Source of the DNA: Gammaproteobacteria bacterium
GTDB taxonomy: Bacteria > Pseudomonadota > Gammaproteobacteria > SZUA-140
Length of the DNA stretch: 6,005 bases
Assembly: GCA_026982145.1 (NCBI GenBank)
Contig: JALSHQ010000011.1
Location: 1 to 6,005 of the forward strand
Direction of reading: 5' to 3'
In this document: positions 1 through 6,005 of the stretch, one piece after another
How positions within the stretch are numbered: the stretch's first letter is position 1
Layout: each line of letters opens with the position of its first letter
Program-made: the position numbers and the translations under genes
The notes under the pieces: model-generated
Told to the model about the DNA's origin: nothing
The model's input: only the letters and a program-made list of their open reading frames with translations
The model's database searches: none

Positions 1-674
1 CGGGTGATATCAAAAACCCTCAGCGGCATATTGTTATCACGACATAACACAATTGCAGTCGCATCCATCACCATCAGTTTGCGATGCAACACTTCATCAT
101 AAGTAAGTTGGCTGTAACGCTCAGCATTCGGGTTTTTCATCGGGTCATCAGAGTAAATGCCATCGACCTTGGTTGCCTTCAGCACTGCATCTGCATTGAC
201 TTCAATACCACGCAAACTGGCCGCAGAGTCAGTGGTAAAAAATGGATTACCAGTGCCGGCAGCGAAGATCACTACACGCCCTTTTTCAAGGTGGCGAATC
301 GCTTTGCGACGAATGTAATCCTCACAGATTTGATTAATTTTAACGGCTGACATCACCCGCGCATCAGCGCCATGATGCTCAAGAGCGTCCTGCATCGCCA
401 GCGCATTAATCACCGTCGATAGCATCCCCATGTGGTCAGCCGTCACACGATCCATTCCACACGCGGCGAGGGTTGCGCCGCGAGAGATGTTCCCCCCCCC
501 CACCACCATGGCAACCTGCACCCCTAGTTTCACTAACTCACTAACATCAGTAGCGATGCGGTTCACCACTTCTGGCTCAATGCCATGATCCTCGCTTCCC
601 ATCAGCGCTTCTCCACTCATTTTGAGCAAAATACGCTTGTAGATGGGCTTGCCGCTGTCAGTTGTTGATGTCAC
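1..674 (-). CDS. pyrH: UMP kinase (uridylate kinase), C-terminus cut by window edge
   Basis: Cytoplasmic bacterial-type UMP kinase of the amino-acid kinase fold, which phosphorylates UMP to UDP with ATP in pyrimidine nucleotide synthesis. The frame is open for 224 codons to the left edge; the E. coli protein has about 241 residues, so roughly 15-20 are missing. Visible motifs are KRILLKMSGEAL (about 13-24), the glycine loop VVGGGN (57-62), Arg65 and Asp80 (matching E. coli R62 and D77, linked to GTP regulation), DHMGML (80-85) and GTGNPFFTTDSAA (140-152). The GTG start at 674 is chosen because it gives the same N-terminal length as E. coli (+3 residues) and has an AAGGGAG Shine-Dalgarno 9 nt upstream. 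The next in-frame ATG would cut into the first strand. It begins 5 nt after the tsf stop, so translational coupling is likely. Oddities: a 10-G run encodes the glycine loop, and residue 64 is Ser where the E. coli motif GNLFRG has Phe. Confidence 0.97.
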   Translation of the reverse strand, partial: MTSTTDSGKPIYKRILLKMSGEALMGSEDHGIEPEVVNRIATDVSELVKLGVQVAMVVGGGNISRGATLAACGMDRVTADHMGMLSTVINALAMQDALEHHGADARVMSAVKINQICEDYIRRKAIRHLEKGRVVIFAAGTGNPFFTTDSAASLRGIEVNADAVLKATKVDGIYSDDPMKNPNAERYSQLTYDEVLHRKLMVMDATAIVLCRDNNMPLRVFDIT

Positions 675-679
675 TAATT

Positions 680-1564
680 TTAGCTCCCTTTAACCTGTGC
701 CATCACTTCCGCAGCAAAATCCTCTTCAACTTTCTCAATCCCTTCACCCACTTCAAGACGCTCAAAACGGATCACCTTAGCGCCATTTTTCTCCAGCAGC
801 TGACCGACTGTGGTGTCTGGATCTTTAACAAAAGATTGCCCTTCAAGGGTAATTTCAGCGAGGTATTTACGAATCCGCCCCCCCACCATCTTCTCTACGA
901 TTTCTGGTGGCTTGCCACTTTCAGCCGCCTGCGCACTGAAGATCGCTTTCTCTTTATCGAGCACGTCGGCAGAGACGTCATCAGCAGAAACAGCCAGCGG
1001 CTTGCTGGCTGCAATGTGCATGGCCACATCTCTCGCGAGTGTCGCGTCACCACCTTCCAGCTCAACGATCACCCCGATACGAACACCGTGCAAGTAACCC
1101 CCTACGATGCCAACATCACTGTTGTAATTTGCAAAACGACGCACATTGATGTTTTCACCAATTTTAGCAATCAGCGCCAGACGAGTCTCATTCACGCTCG
1201 CCTCGCTCCCTACCATAGCACCCGCCAGCAGCGCTTCAATATCTGCAGGGCGTGAAGCAACAATAGTGTCGGCCACTTGATCTGCAAAGCCGGTAAAGCC
1301 ATCGCCTTTAGCGACAAAATCAGTTTCGCTATTCACTTCAACGATTGCACCGCTTTTACCATCCTCACTGGTGCGAAACACAATAATCCCTTCAGCTGCG
1401 ACACGACCCGCCTTTTTATCGGCTTTTGCCATGCCTGATTTGCGCATCATTTCGATCGCAGCATCAATGTCACCGCCAGTCTCAACCAGCATTTTTTTAC
1501 ACTCCATCATCCCAGAGCCGGTACGCTCGCGGAGCTCTTTAACCTGCGCAGCTGTAATTCCCAT
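680..1564 (-). CDS. tsf: Translation elongation factor Ts
   Basis: EF-Ts, the cytoplasmic guanine-nucleotide exchange factor that releases GDP from EF-Tu. It is 294 residues long (E. coli 283). The N-terminal UBA-like domain carries family signature 1, LRERTGSGMMECKKML (11-26). The core carries signature 2, EVNSETDFVAK (76-86), whose Thr-Asp-Phe contacts EF-Tu. HIAASKP (183-189) and the C-terminal module GEGIEKVEEDFAAEV (273-287) are also clear. The ATG at 1564 has a GAGGTT Shine-Dalgarno 7 nt upstream and begins M-G, a typical methionine aminopeptidase substrate. It follows rpsB by 96 nt and precedes pyrH by 5 nt on the same strand, the standard rpsB-tsf operon. No promoter is obvious in the rpsB-tsf gap, so transcription probably comes from the rpsB promoter and passes the intergenic hairpins. 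No key motif is missing. Confidence 0.99.
   Translation of the reverse strand: MGITAAQVKELRERTGSGMMECKKMLVETGGDIDAAIEMMRKSGMAKADKKAGRVAAEGIIVFRTSEDGKSGAIVEVNSETDFVAKGDGFTGFADQVADTIVASRPADIEALLAGAMVGSEASVNETRLALIAKIGENINVRRFANYNSDVGIVGGYLHGVRIGVIVELEGGDATLARDVAMHIAASKPLAVSADDVSADVLDKEKAIFSAQAAESGKPPEIVEKMVGGRIRKYLAEITLEGQSFVKDPDTTVGQLLEKNGAKVIRFERLEVGEGIEKVEEDFAAEVMAQVKGS
684..690 (-). promoter_or_regulatory. Shine-Dalgarno of pyrH inside the tsf 3' end
   Basis: AAGGGAG on the minus strand lies 9 nt before the pyrH GTG and forms part of the last Lys-Gly-Ser codons of tsf. It supports the GTG start and suggests that ribosomes finishing tsf feed initiation on pyrH. Confidence 0.75.
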
Positions 1565-1604
1565 CGCTTAAAACCTCGTGTTCTCTATAATTCTCTAATA
1601 TTTT

Positions 1605-1647
1605 GTTCAGATTTGAACGTAGCGCCGAGAGATCATCCCGGCGCTAC
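1605..1647 (-). promoter_or_regulatory. Tandem hairpins in the rpsB-tsf gap (attenuator or processing element)
   Basis: In the minus-strand transcript, 13 nt after the rpsB stop, GTAGCGCCG (1647-1639) pairs perfectly with CGGCGCTAC (1627-1619) across an 11-nt loop. It abuts a second hairpin, GTTCA/TGAAC with a 4-nt loop (1618-1605), followed by AAAATATT. There is no U-run, so a full Rho-independent terminator is unlikely. A partial attenuator, an RNase processing site or a 3' stabiliser that lets S2 be made in a different amount from EF-Ts fits better. The pairing is seen directly; the function is inferred. Confidence 0.6.
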
Positions 1648-1660
1648 CAACAGGCATCGC

Positions 1661-2521
1661 TTACGCAGTAGCCTCAGCAGGTGCCGCGGCATCATCACCC
1701 GCATCTTCTACTGTTTTTTTAGCAGGCTTAGTCTTAACCGTTGCCGTCTTAGCGGCACGCTTAGGTGCTTTTTCCGCAGGCGCTCCAGTGTCATCAACCT
1801 CAACCAGATCATCATCTGCACCGGCAGCCACTTGGCCACTTGATGCACGCCCTTCTAGCGCCGCATCTGCTGCAGCCTGAAGGTAGAGGCCAATAGAACG
1901 GATCGCATCATCGTTGCCCGGGATGATGTAATCAAGCCCACCCGGGTTGTTGTTGGTATCCACAATGCCGACCACTGGAATACCCAGCTTCTTCGCTTCG
2001 CTCACGGCAATCTTTTCATAACCAACATCAATGATAAAAATTGCGTCTGGCAAACCGCCCATATCTTTAATGCCACCGAGGTCACGTTCTAGCTTATCCA
2101 TTTCACGGGTCAACCCAAGCGCTTCTTTTTTGTTAATACGCTCATGCTTGCCTTCAGCGAACATCGCTTCAAGCTCTTTCAAGCGCTTGATTGACTGCCG
2201 AACAGTCTTAAAGTTTGTGAGCATACCGCCCATCCAGCGCTGGTTAACATAAGGCATACCACAGCGCAGTGCCTGCTCTTTAACCACGTCGCGAGCGGCA
2301 CGTTTGGTGCCCACAAAAAGAATTTTTCCGCGATTTGAGGCCAGTTTGCCGACAAAGTTCATCGCATCATTAAACAGTGGCAAGGTTTTTTCGAGGTTGA
2401 TGATGTGGATTTTGCTGCGCGCGCCAAAGATGAACGGCGCCATCTTGGGGTTCCAGTAACGGGTTTGGTGACCAAAATGGACACCTGCTTCCAGCATATT
2501 GCGCATGGAAATATTTGGCAT
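1661..2521 (-). CDS. rpsB: 30S ribosomal protein S2 with long C-terminal tail
   Basis: Ribosomal protein S2, a late-binding 30S protein near the S1 site that is needed for S1 attachment in E. coli. It is 286 residues long (E. coli 241). The body matches the family throughout: MRNMLEAGVHFGHQTRYWNP (6-25), IFGARSKIHIINLEKT (31-46), GKILFVGTKRAA (65-76), RWMGGMLTNFKTVRQSIKRL (95-114), GGIKDMGGLPDA (149-160), VDTNNNPGGLDYIIPGNDDA (187-206). From about residue 242 comes an extra tail of about 45 residues: an acidic end of the core (DDDLVEVDD), a Lys/Ala/Pro/Thr stretch (251-269, eight Lys/Arg) and an acidic/Ala end. The tail is probably disordered and is absent from the E. coli protein. The ATG at 2521 has an AGGAG Shine-Dalgarno 8 nt upstream. 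It is first in the operon with tsf and pyrH and lies behind a strong-looking promoter and a structured leader, so S2 autoregulation is likely. Confidence 0.99.
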   Translation of the reverse strand: MPNISMRNMLEAGVHFGHQTRYWNPKMAPFIFGARSKIHIINLEKTLPLFNDAMNFVGKLASNRGKILFVGTKRAARDVVKEQALRCGMPYVNQRWMGGMLTNFKTVRQSIKRLKELEAMFAEGKHERINKKEALGLTREMDKLERDLGGIKDMGGLPDAIFIIDVGYEKIAVSEAKKLGIPVVGIVDTNNNPGGLDYIIPGNDDAIRSIGLYLQAAADAALEGRASSGQVAAGADDDLVEVDDTGAPAEKAPKRAAKTATVKTKPAKKTVEDAGDDAAAPAEATA

Positions 2522-2720
2522 TTAATCTTCTCCTGTTATGGGTTAGGCCTCCACACACCCCATGCGTCAACCTGACAAGCAGGCACCCAGACACATGTGA
2601 CGGTATATGTGAGTATTTTAGTAATGTATTTGCAGAAACCCCTCAGCCATTGCCCCCTGACTTTCACCTCAACTCGACAGTTGTGGTCAGCGCACATAAG
2701 GCTTCGAAGTTTAAAACCTG
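2522..2720 (-). promoter_or_regulatory. Structured 5' leader of rpsB (probable S2 autoregulatory element)
   Basis: About 200 nt lie between the predicted transcription start (near 2720) and the rpsB ATG with no credible ORF. Reading the transcript 5' to 3', possible hairpins are GGUUU/AAGCC (2718-2700, one G-U pair); a longer stem-loop at 2690-2657 with core CAACU-GUCG-AGUUG plus an outer ACC/GGU or CUGAC/GUCAG; CACAU/AUGUG (2611-2592); CCUG/CAGG (2583-2571); and AUGGG/CCCAU (2563-2538), which ends 3 nt before the Shine-Dalgarno. In E. coli and other gammaproteobacteria the rpsB leader is conserved and S2 represses its own operon through it. Applying that here is inference from position, length and fold; I could not compare with a covariance model. 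Confidence 0.5.
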
Positions 2721-2727
2721 CGCGCGC

Positions 2728-2756
2728 TTTATACCACAAAAGACAAAATACTACAA
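2728..2756 (-). promoter_or_regulatory. rpsB operon promoter with GC-rich discriminator
   Basis: On the minus strand a -35-like TTGTAG (2756-2751, 3/6) stands 17 bp from the -10 TATAAA (2733-2728, 5/6). The -10 is preceded by TGTGG, giving the extended-type block TGTGGTATAAA, and is followed at once by GCGCGCGC. A GC-rich stretch between the -10 and the start site is the usual mark of stringent (ppGpp/DksA-sensitive) promoters of ribosomal genes. The predicted start is near 2720. As I recall it, this extended -10 block is a conserved feature of gammaproteobacterial rpsB promoters, which raises confidence despite the poor -35. Confidence 0.7.
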
Positions 2757-2792
2757 TAAACAAGGACATCCGAACAGGCTTGAGCGTGCGAG

Positions 2793-2822
2793 TTGTCCTC
2801 CACCGAGGATTCAGGATAGTAT
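2793..2822 (+). promoter_or_regulatory. Weak candidate promoter for map
   Basis: TTGTCC (2793-2798, 4/6) and TAGTAT (2817-2822, 4/6) are 18 bp apart on the plus strand. A second -10-like element, GATAAT (2855-2860, 5/6), lies downstream but has no convincing -35. map has no gene before it on the same strand here, so a promoter must exist in 2522-2914; which of these it is cannot be decided by eye. A small hairpin, TCCTC-CACC-GAGGA (2797-2810), lies inside the spacer. Confidence 0.25.
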
Positions 2823-2914
2823 TCTAAGCAACTCAATCTTAAGCAAAAAACGCCGATAATCGTGGGAATGCCTACTATTTTTGAAGTTTTGACTATTTTA
2901 GCCAGCAGGTAACC

Positions 2915-3682
2915 ATGACCGTCCAGATCAAAACCGCAGAAGAGATCAAGAAAATGCGCATCGCGGGGAAACTCGCAGCCGAAGTGCTTGAAATGATCGC
3001 CCCTTATGTCCAGCCTGGCATCACCACCGACGCGCTCAATCTGCGTTGTCACGATTTTATTGTTAACGAGCAGCAGGCGATTCCTGCCCCACTCAATTAC
3101 CACGGTTTCCCGAAATCGATCTGCACTTCGGTCAACCACGTCGTCTGCCACGGGATCCCTAACAACAAGCCGTTAAAAGAAGGTGATATCGTCAATATCG
3201 ACATCACGGTCATCAAAGAGGACTATCATGGCGATACCAGCCAGATGTTTTTTGTTGGTGAAGTTTCAGAAAAAGCGAAGCGCATCGTGCGCATCAGCAA
3301 AGAGTGCTTGCTTAAAGGGATTGAACTCGTCAAGCCGGGCGCTCACTTGGGTGACATCGGTTTCGCCATCCAACACCATGCTGAAATCAATAAATGCACC
3401 ATCGTGCGTGAATATTGTGGGCACGGCATTGGGCGCGGCTTTCATGAACAGCCACAAGTGCTGCACTACGGCAAACGCGGCGCAGGCATGCCGCTGGAGA
3501 GCGGCATGACTTTCACCATAGAACCGATGGTTAATGTTGGCAAGCGTCACGTGAAATTATTAGATGATGGGTGGACGGTGATCACCAAAGACCGTAGCCT
3601 CACCGCACAGTGGGAACACACCATCCTTGTCACTGATAATGGCTTCGAAGTGCTAACCCAGCGCAGTGACGAAAACTTTTAA
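2915..3682 (+). CDS. map: Type I methionine aminopeptidase
   Basis: Cytoplasmic metalloprotease that removes the N-terminal Met from new proteins when the second residue is small. It is 255 residues long (E. coli 264) and is a single catalytic 'pita-bread' domain without N-terminal extension, as in type Ia. All five metal ligands are present: Asp96 (NIDIT), Asp107 (GDTS), His170 (YCGHGIG), Glu203 (TIEPM) and Glu234 (QWEHT). The active-site histidines His79 (VCHGIP) and His177 (GFHEQP) are also there. The ATG at 2915 is preceded by a short AGGT five nt upstream, and the N-terminus IKTAEEIKKMRIAGKLAAEV lines up with E. coli. It is divergent from rpsB, the usual gammaproteobacterial arrangement, and is followed by glnD after 50 bases with no terminator seen, so the two are probably co-transcribed. 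Nothing is missing; the shorter C-terminus is ordinary variation. Confidence 0.99.
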   Translation: MTVQIKTAEEIKKMRIAGKLAAEVLEMIAPYVQPGITTDALNLRCHDFIVNEQQAIPAPLNYHGFPKSICTSVNHVVCHGIPNNKPLKEGDIVNIDITVIKEDYHGDTSQMFFVGEVSEKAKRIVRISKECLLKGIELVKPGAHLGDIGFAIQHHAEINKCTIVREYCGHGIGRGFHEQPQVLHYGKRGAGMPLESGMTFTIEPMVNVGKRHVKLLDDGWTVITKDRSLTAQWEHTILVTDNGFEVLTQRSDENF

Positions 3683-3732
3683 ACACTGCGTCCATTCATT
3701 TCCCTTCATAATTTCAAGAGTAAACCCACCTC

Positions 3733-6005
3733 GTGTTATCAGCCCAAATCGCCAGCATTGACCAAGCCTTCAGCACCCCGATTGATCTGCAGCGCAATTG
3801 CCGTGCCGCCACCAAAGAGGTGATTGAAACACTGCGGGAACACCTCAATAGCGACACACCCATCGCCACACTGATACACGAACGCGCCAACTTCATAGAC
3901 CACCTGTTGCAACATGCATGGCAGCATTTTATGCCCAAGGATGAAGGAGACCATAAAATCGCGCTGATTGCCGTTGGCGGATACGGCCGGGGCGAGCTGC
4001 ACCCTTACTCTGATGTTGATGTTCTCATATTACTGACATATGAAAATCACAGCTATTACCAAGAGGCTTTGAGTGCGCTCATCACCTTTCTGTGGGACAT
4101 CGGCCTTGATATTGGCCATAGCACCCGCACCATTGACGAGTGTGTTGATGAAGCGCGCCGTGACATCACCGTGATCACCAATCTTATTGAAGCGCGCCAC
4201 TTGGCAGGCTCAGAGGCGCTGCTGGCAACATTACAGCAGCGTATCCAACCGGAGGAGATCTGGTCGAGTGCAGCGTTTTTCAAAGCGAAAGAAAAAGAGC
4301 AGCTTGAACGCCACCTAAAGTTCCACGACACCACCTACAATCTTGAGCCCAACGTCAAAGAAGGCCCCGGTGGCCTTAGAGATCTACAGATGATCGCCTG
4401 GGTAACACGCCGTTATTTCAAATCCGAATCACTCGAAGCACTCGTCGCCAGAAATTTTCTTACTCGTAGCGAGTACAACGCCTTAATTGAAGCGCGTGAT
4501 TTCCTATGGCGAGTGCGCTTTGTGCTGCATCTCAACACGAAACGCAGCGAAGACCGTCTACTGTTCGACCACCAACTGAATCTGGCTCAGGTGCTGGGCT
4601 ATCAATGTGAAAGTAACAAACTCGCGATTGAAGCGTTCATGAAAGACTATTATGTTCACATTATGGATGTTCACCGACTGAATGAAATGTTGCTACAGCA
4701 TTTCCGTGAAGCGATTCTGAGTGACCATAACAGTCATCCGCAGTTAATCAATGAGCGTTTTCAAGTGACGGAACATTACCTTGAAGTCACCCACGATAGT
4801 GTCTTTGAAGAGTACCCGCCAGCACTGCTCGAACTCTTTTTGATCCTAACCCAAAGACCCGAAATCAAAGGCGTACGTGCCGCTACGATTCGGCTTGTGC
4901 GCAGTCACCTCTATCTAATCGATGATGACTTTAGAAATAACGCAAAATGCCGTGAATTTTTCATTAGCCTATTGCGCCAATCACACGGCATCACTCATCA
5001 ACTGCGGCGCATGAACCGCTATGGCCTGCTCGCCGCGTACATTCCCGCCTTTGGTAACATTGTTGGGCAGATGCAGTACGACCTGTTTCATGTCTACACC
5101 GTAGACGAGCACACGCTTAATGTACTGCGCAATGTACGACGCTTTACGGTGCCTGAATTTCGTGATGAATTCCCCAACTGTAGCGATATTATTCTGCAAC
5201 TGAACAAACTGGAACTGCTTTATCTGGGCGCGTTGTTTCATGATATTGCAAAAGGGCGAGGCGGCGACCACTCCCAACTGGGTCAAAAAGATGCCTATGA
5301 TTTTTGCCTGCAACATGGGCTGAGTAAACAAGACGCGGATGTGGTTGCGTGGTTGGTGTTAAACCACCTTGTCATGTCAGTCACTGCTCAGCGAAAAGAT
5401 ATTAGCGACCCTTTTGTGATCGCTGAGTTTGCTGCCATAGTTAAAGACCAATTGCACCTCGATTACCTCTATCTACTCACTGTCGCAGACATTCGCGGTA
5501 CCGATCCTAACCTCTGGAACAATTGGAAAGACTCACTACTTTTTAAACTGTACAGCACCACCAAGCGAGCGCTCAGACGCGGCCTCGACAATCAAGTCGA
5601 CCGAGGTGAGCTTGTCACTGATCGAAAAAAAGAAGCGCGCGCACAATTAAAGCGGCATGATGAAGTAAAAATCAACGCCTTATGGCAACAGCTTGATAGC
5701 GATTATTTCTTACGCCACAGCAGTGATGAGATCGCATGGCACAGCAGCGAAATCATTGATCACGACCCAAAAAAATTACCACTCATTGCACTGCGTTCAG
5801 ATGAGCAGCAAGGTGGCACTAAAATATTTATCTATGCCCGCGATGAAGAGAATCTCTTCGCCAAAACGGCCATGGCATTAGATCAGCTCAACCTTAACGT
5901 CATTGACGCTCGCATCATCACCGCAGAAAACGGCTTTACCCTAAACACCTACATCGTGCTTGAACACGACGGGAAGATTATCAGTAGCGATGCTCGAACT
6001 ACATC
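3733..6005 (+). CDS. glnD: PII uridylyltransferase / uridylyl-removing enzyme, C-terminus cut by window edge
   Basis: Bifunctional nitrogen sensor. With low glutamine it adds UMP to PII proteins (GlnB/GlnK); with high glutamine it removes it, thereby controlling glutamine synthetase adenylylation and NtrBC. 757 codons are visible without a stop; family members have about 880-890 residues, so about 130 are missing. Domains: nucleotidyltransferase with GGYGRGELHPYSDVD (82-96; Asp94 and Asp96 bind metal); the GlnD linker with YNLEPN (202-207) and GPGGLRDLQ (211-219); an HD hydrolase with DLFHVYTVDEHT (450-461) and FHDIAKGRGGDH (502-513; His503-Asp504 the HD pair); and a first ACT domain (about 694-745). 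The second ACT domain lies beyond the edge. The GTG at 3733 is the only start before an in-frame TAA at 3721. The next ATG (3931) would remove a conserved helix, ERANFIDHLLQHAW. No strong Shine-Dalgarno is seen, so initiation may be weak or coupled to map. Confidence 0.97.
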   Translation, partial: MLSAQIASIDQAFSTPIDLQRNCRAATKEVIETLREHLNSDTPIATLIHERANFIDHLLQHAWQHFMPKDEGDHKIALIAVGGYGRGELHPYSDVDVLILLTYENHSYYQEALSALITFLWDIGLDIGHSTRTIDECVDEARRDITVITNLIEARHLAGSEALLATLQQRIQPEEIWSSAAFFKAKEKEQLERHLKFHDTTYNLEPNVKEGPGGLRDLQMIAWVTRRYFKSESLEALVARNFLTRSEYNALIEARDFLWRVRFVLHLNTKRSEDRLLFDHQLNLAQVLGYQCESNKLAIEAFMKDYYVHIMDVHRLNEMLLQHFREAILSDHNSHPQLINERFQVTEHYLEVTHDSVFEEYPPALLELFLILTQRPEIKGVRAATIRLVRSHLYLIDDDFRNNAKCREFFISLLRQSHGITHQLRRMNRYGLLAAYIPAFGNIVGQMQYDLFHVYTVDEHTLNVLRNVRRFTVPEFRDEFPNCSDIILQLNKLELLYLGALFHDIAKGRGGDHSQLGQKDAYDFCLQHGLSKQDADVVAWLVLNHLVMSVTAQRKDISDPFVIAEFAAIVKDQLHLDYLYLLTVADIRGTDPNLWNNWKDSLLFKLYSTTKRALRRGLDNQVDRGELVTDRKKEARAQLKRHDEVKINALWQQLDSDYFLRHSSDEIAWHSSEIIDHDPKKLPLIALRSDEQQGGTKIFIYARDEENLFAKTAMALDQLNLNVIDARIITAENGFTLNTYIVLEHDGKIISSDARTT

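Noticed and set aside
662..1255. 197-codon plus-strand ORF opposite tsf
   Set aside because: It is fully antisense to the well-conserved EF-Ts gene, shows no recognisable domain and has no ribosome site; it is a shadow of tsf codon use.
1619..1647. Rho-independent terminator after rpsB
   Set aside because: The stem is good but is followed by another hairpin and AAAATATT, not a T-run, and tsf must be read through; listed as an attenuator/processing candidate.
2536..2769. 77-codon minus-strand ORF within the rpsB leader, possible leader peptide
   Set aside because: Its start lies upstream of the predicted rpsB transcription start, so most transcripts would not contain the initiation site, and the product resembles no known leader peptide.
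2515..2859. 114-codon plus-strand ORF across the rpsB-map control region
   Set aside because: It starts inside rpsB, runs over the rpsB leader and promoter, has Cys/Pro/Ser-rich composition without a motif, and lacks a Shine-Dalgarno.
2874..2899. Direct repeat ACTATTTT (2874-2881 and 2892-2899) just before map, possible operator
   Set aside because: It is eight AT-rich bases in an AT-rich leader, not symmetric, and matches no regulator site I know; likely chance.
2729..3151. 140-codon minus-strand ORF antisense to the map start
   Set aside because: It overlaps the conserved map coding sequence and the rpsB promoter; no domain or ribosome site is visible.
4981..5331. 116-codon minus-strand ORF inside glnD
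   Set aside because: It is antisense to the HD domain of GlnD, whose sense frame is open and strongly conserved.

Overview
This window carries a conserved housekeeping locus of a gammaproteobacterium. The evidence is the gene order pyrH / tsf / rpsB, then divergently map / glnD, together with protein motifs that closely resemble the Escherichia coli versions (for example the EF-Ts C-terminal GEGIEKVE-DFAAEV motif and the GlnD GGYGRGELHP motif). Base composition looks close to balanced, with no patch of clearly foreign composition. I cannot name a genus. The long Ala/Lys-rich tail on ribosomal protein S2 sets it apart from the enteric bacteria.

Layout. Positions 1-674 on the minus strand hold most of pyrH (UMP kinase), cut by the left edge. 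Five bases upstream of it ends tsf (680-1564, minus, EF-Ts). A 96-base gap with two tandem hairpins separates tsf from rpsB (1661-2521, minus, ribosomal protein S2). The only long non-coding stretch, 2522-2914, is a divergent control region. It contains a strong-looking rpsB promoter with a GC-rich discriminator, a roughly 200-nt structured rpsB leader, and weaker candidate signals for map. On the plus strand follow map (2915-3682, methionine aminopeptidase) and, 50 bases later, glnD (3733 to the right edge, PII uridylyltransferase/uridylyl-removing enzyme). glnD is open through all 757 visible codons and lacks only its C-terminus.

How the genes fit together. rpsB and tsf supply translation machinery and are probably co-transcribed, with pyrH (pyrimidine nucleotide synthesis) coupled behind tsf. 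map removes the initiator methionine from new proteins; the starts of S2 (M-P), EF-Ts (M-G) and MetAP itself (M-T) all have small second residues of the kind it accepts. glnD is the glutamine sensor that controls PII proteins and so nitrogen metabolism.

I found no mobile element, CRISPR array, tRNA/rRNA gene, toxin-antitoxin pair or novel system. The points worth a second look are regulatory (rpsB promoter and leader, rpsB-tsf hairpins, tsf-pyrH coupling) or small protein features (S2 tail, a 10-G run and a Ser substitution in pyrH).
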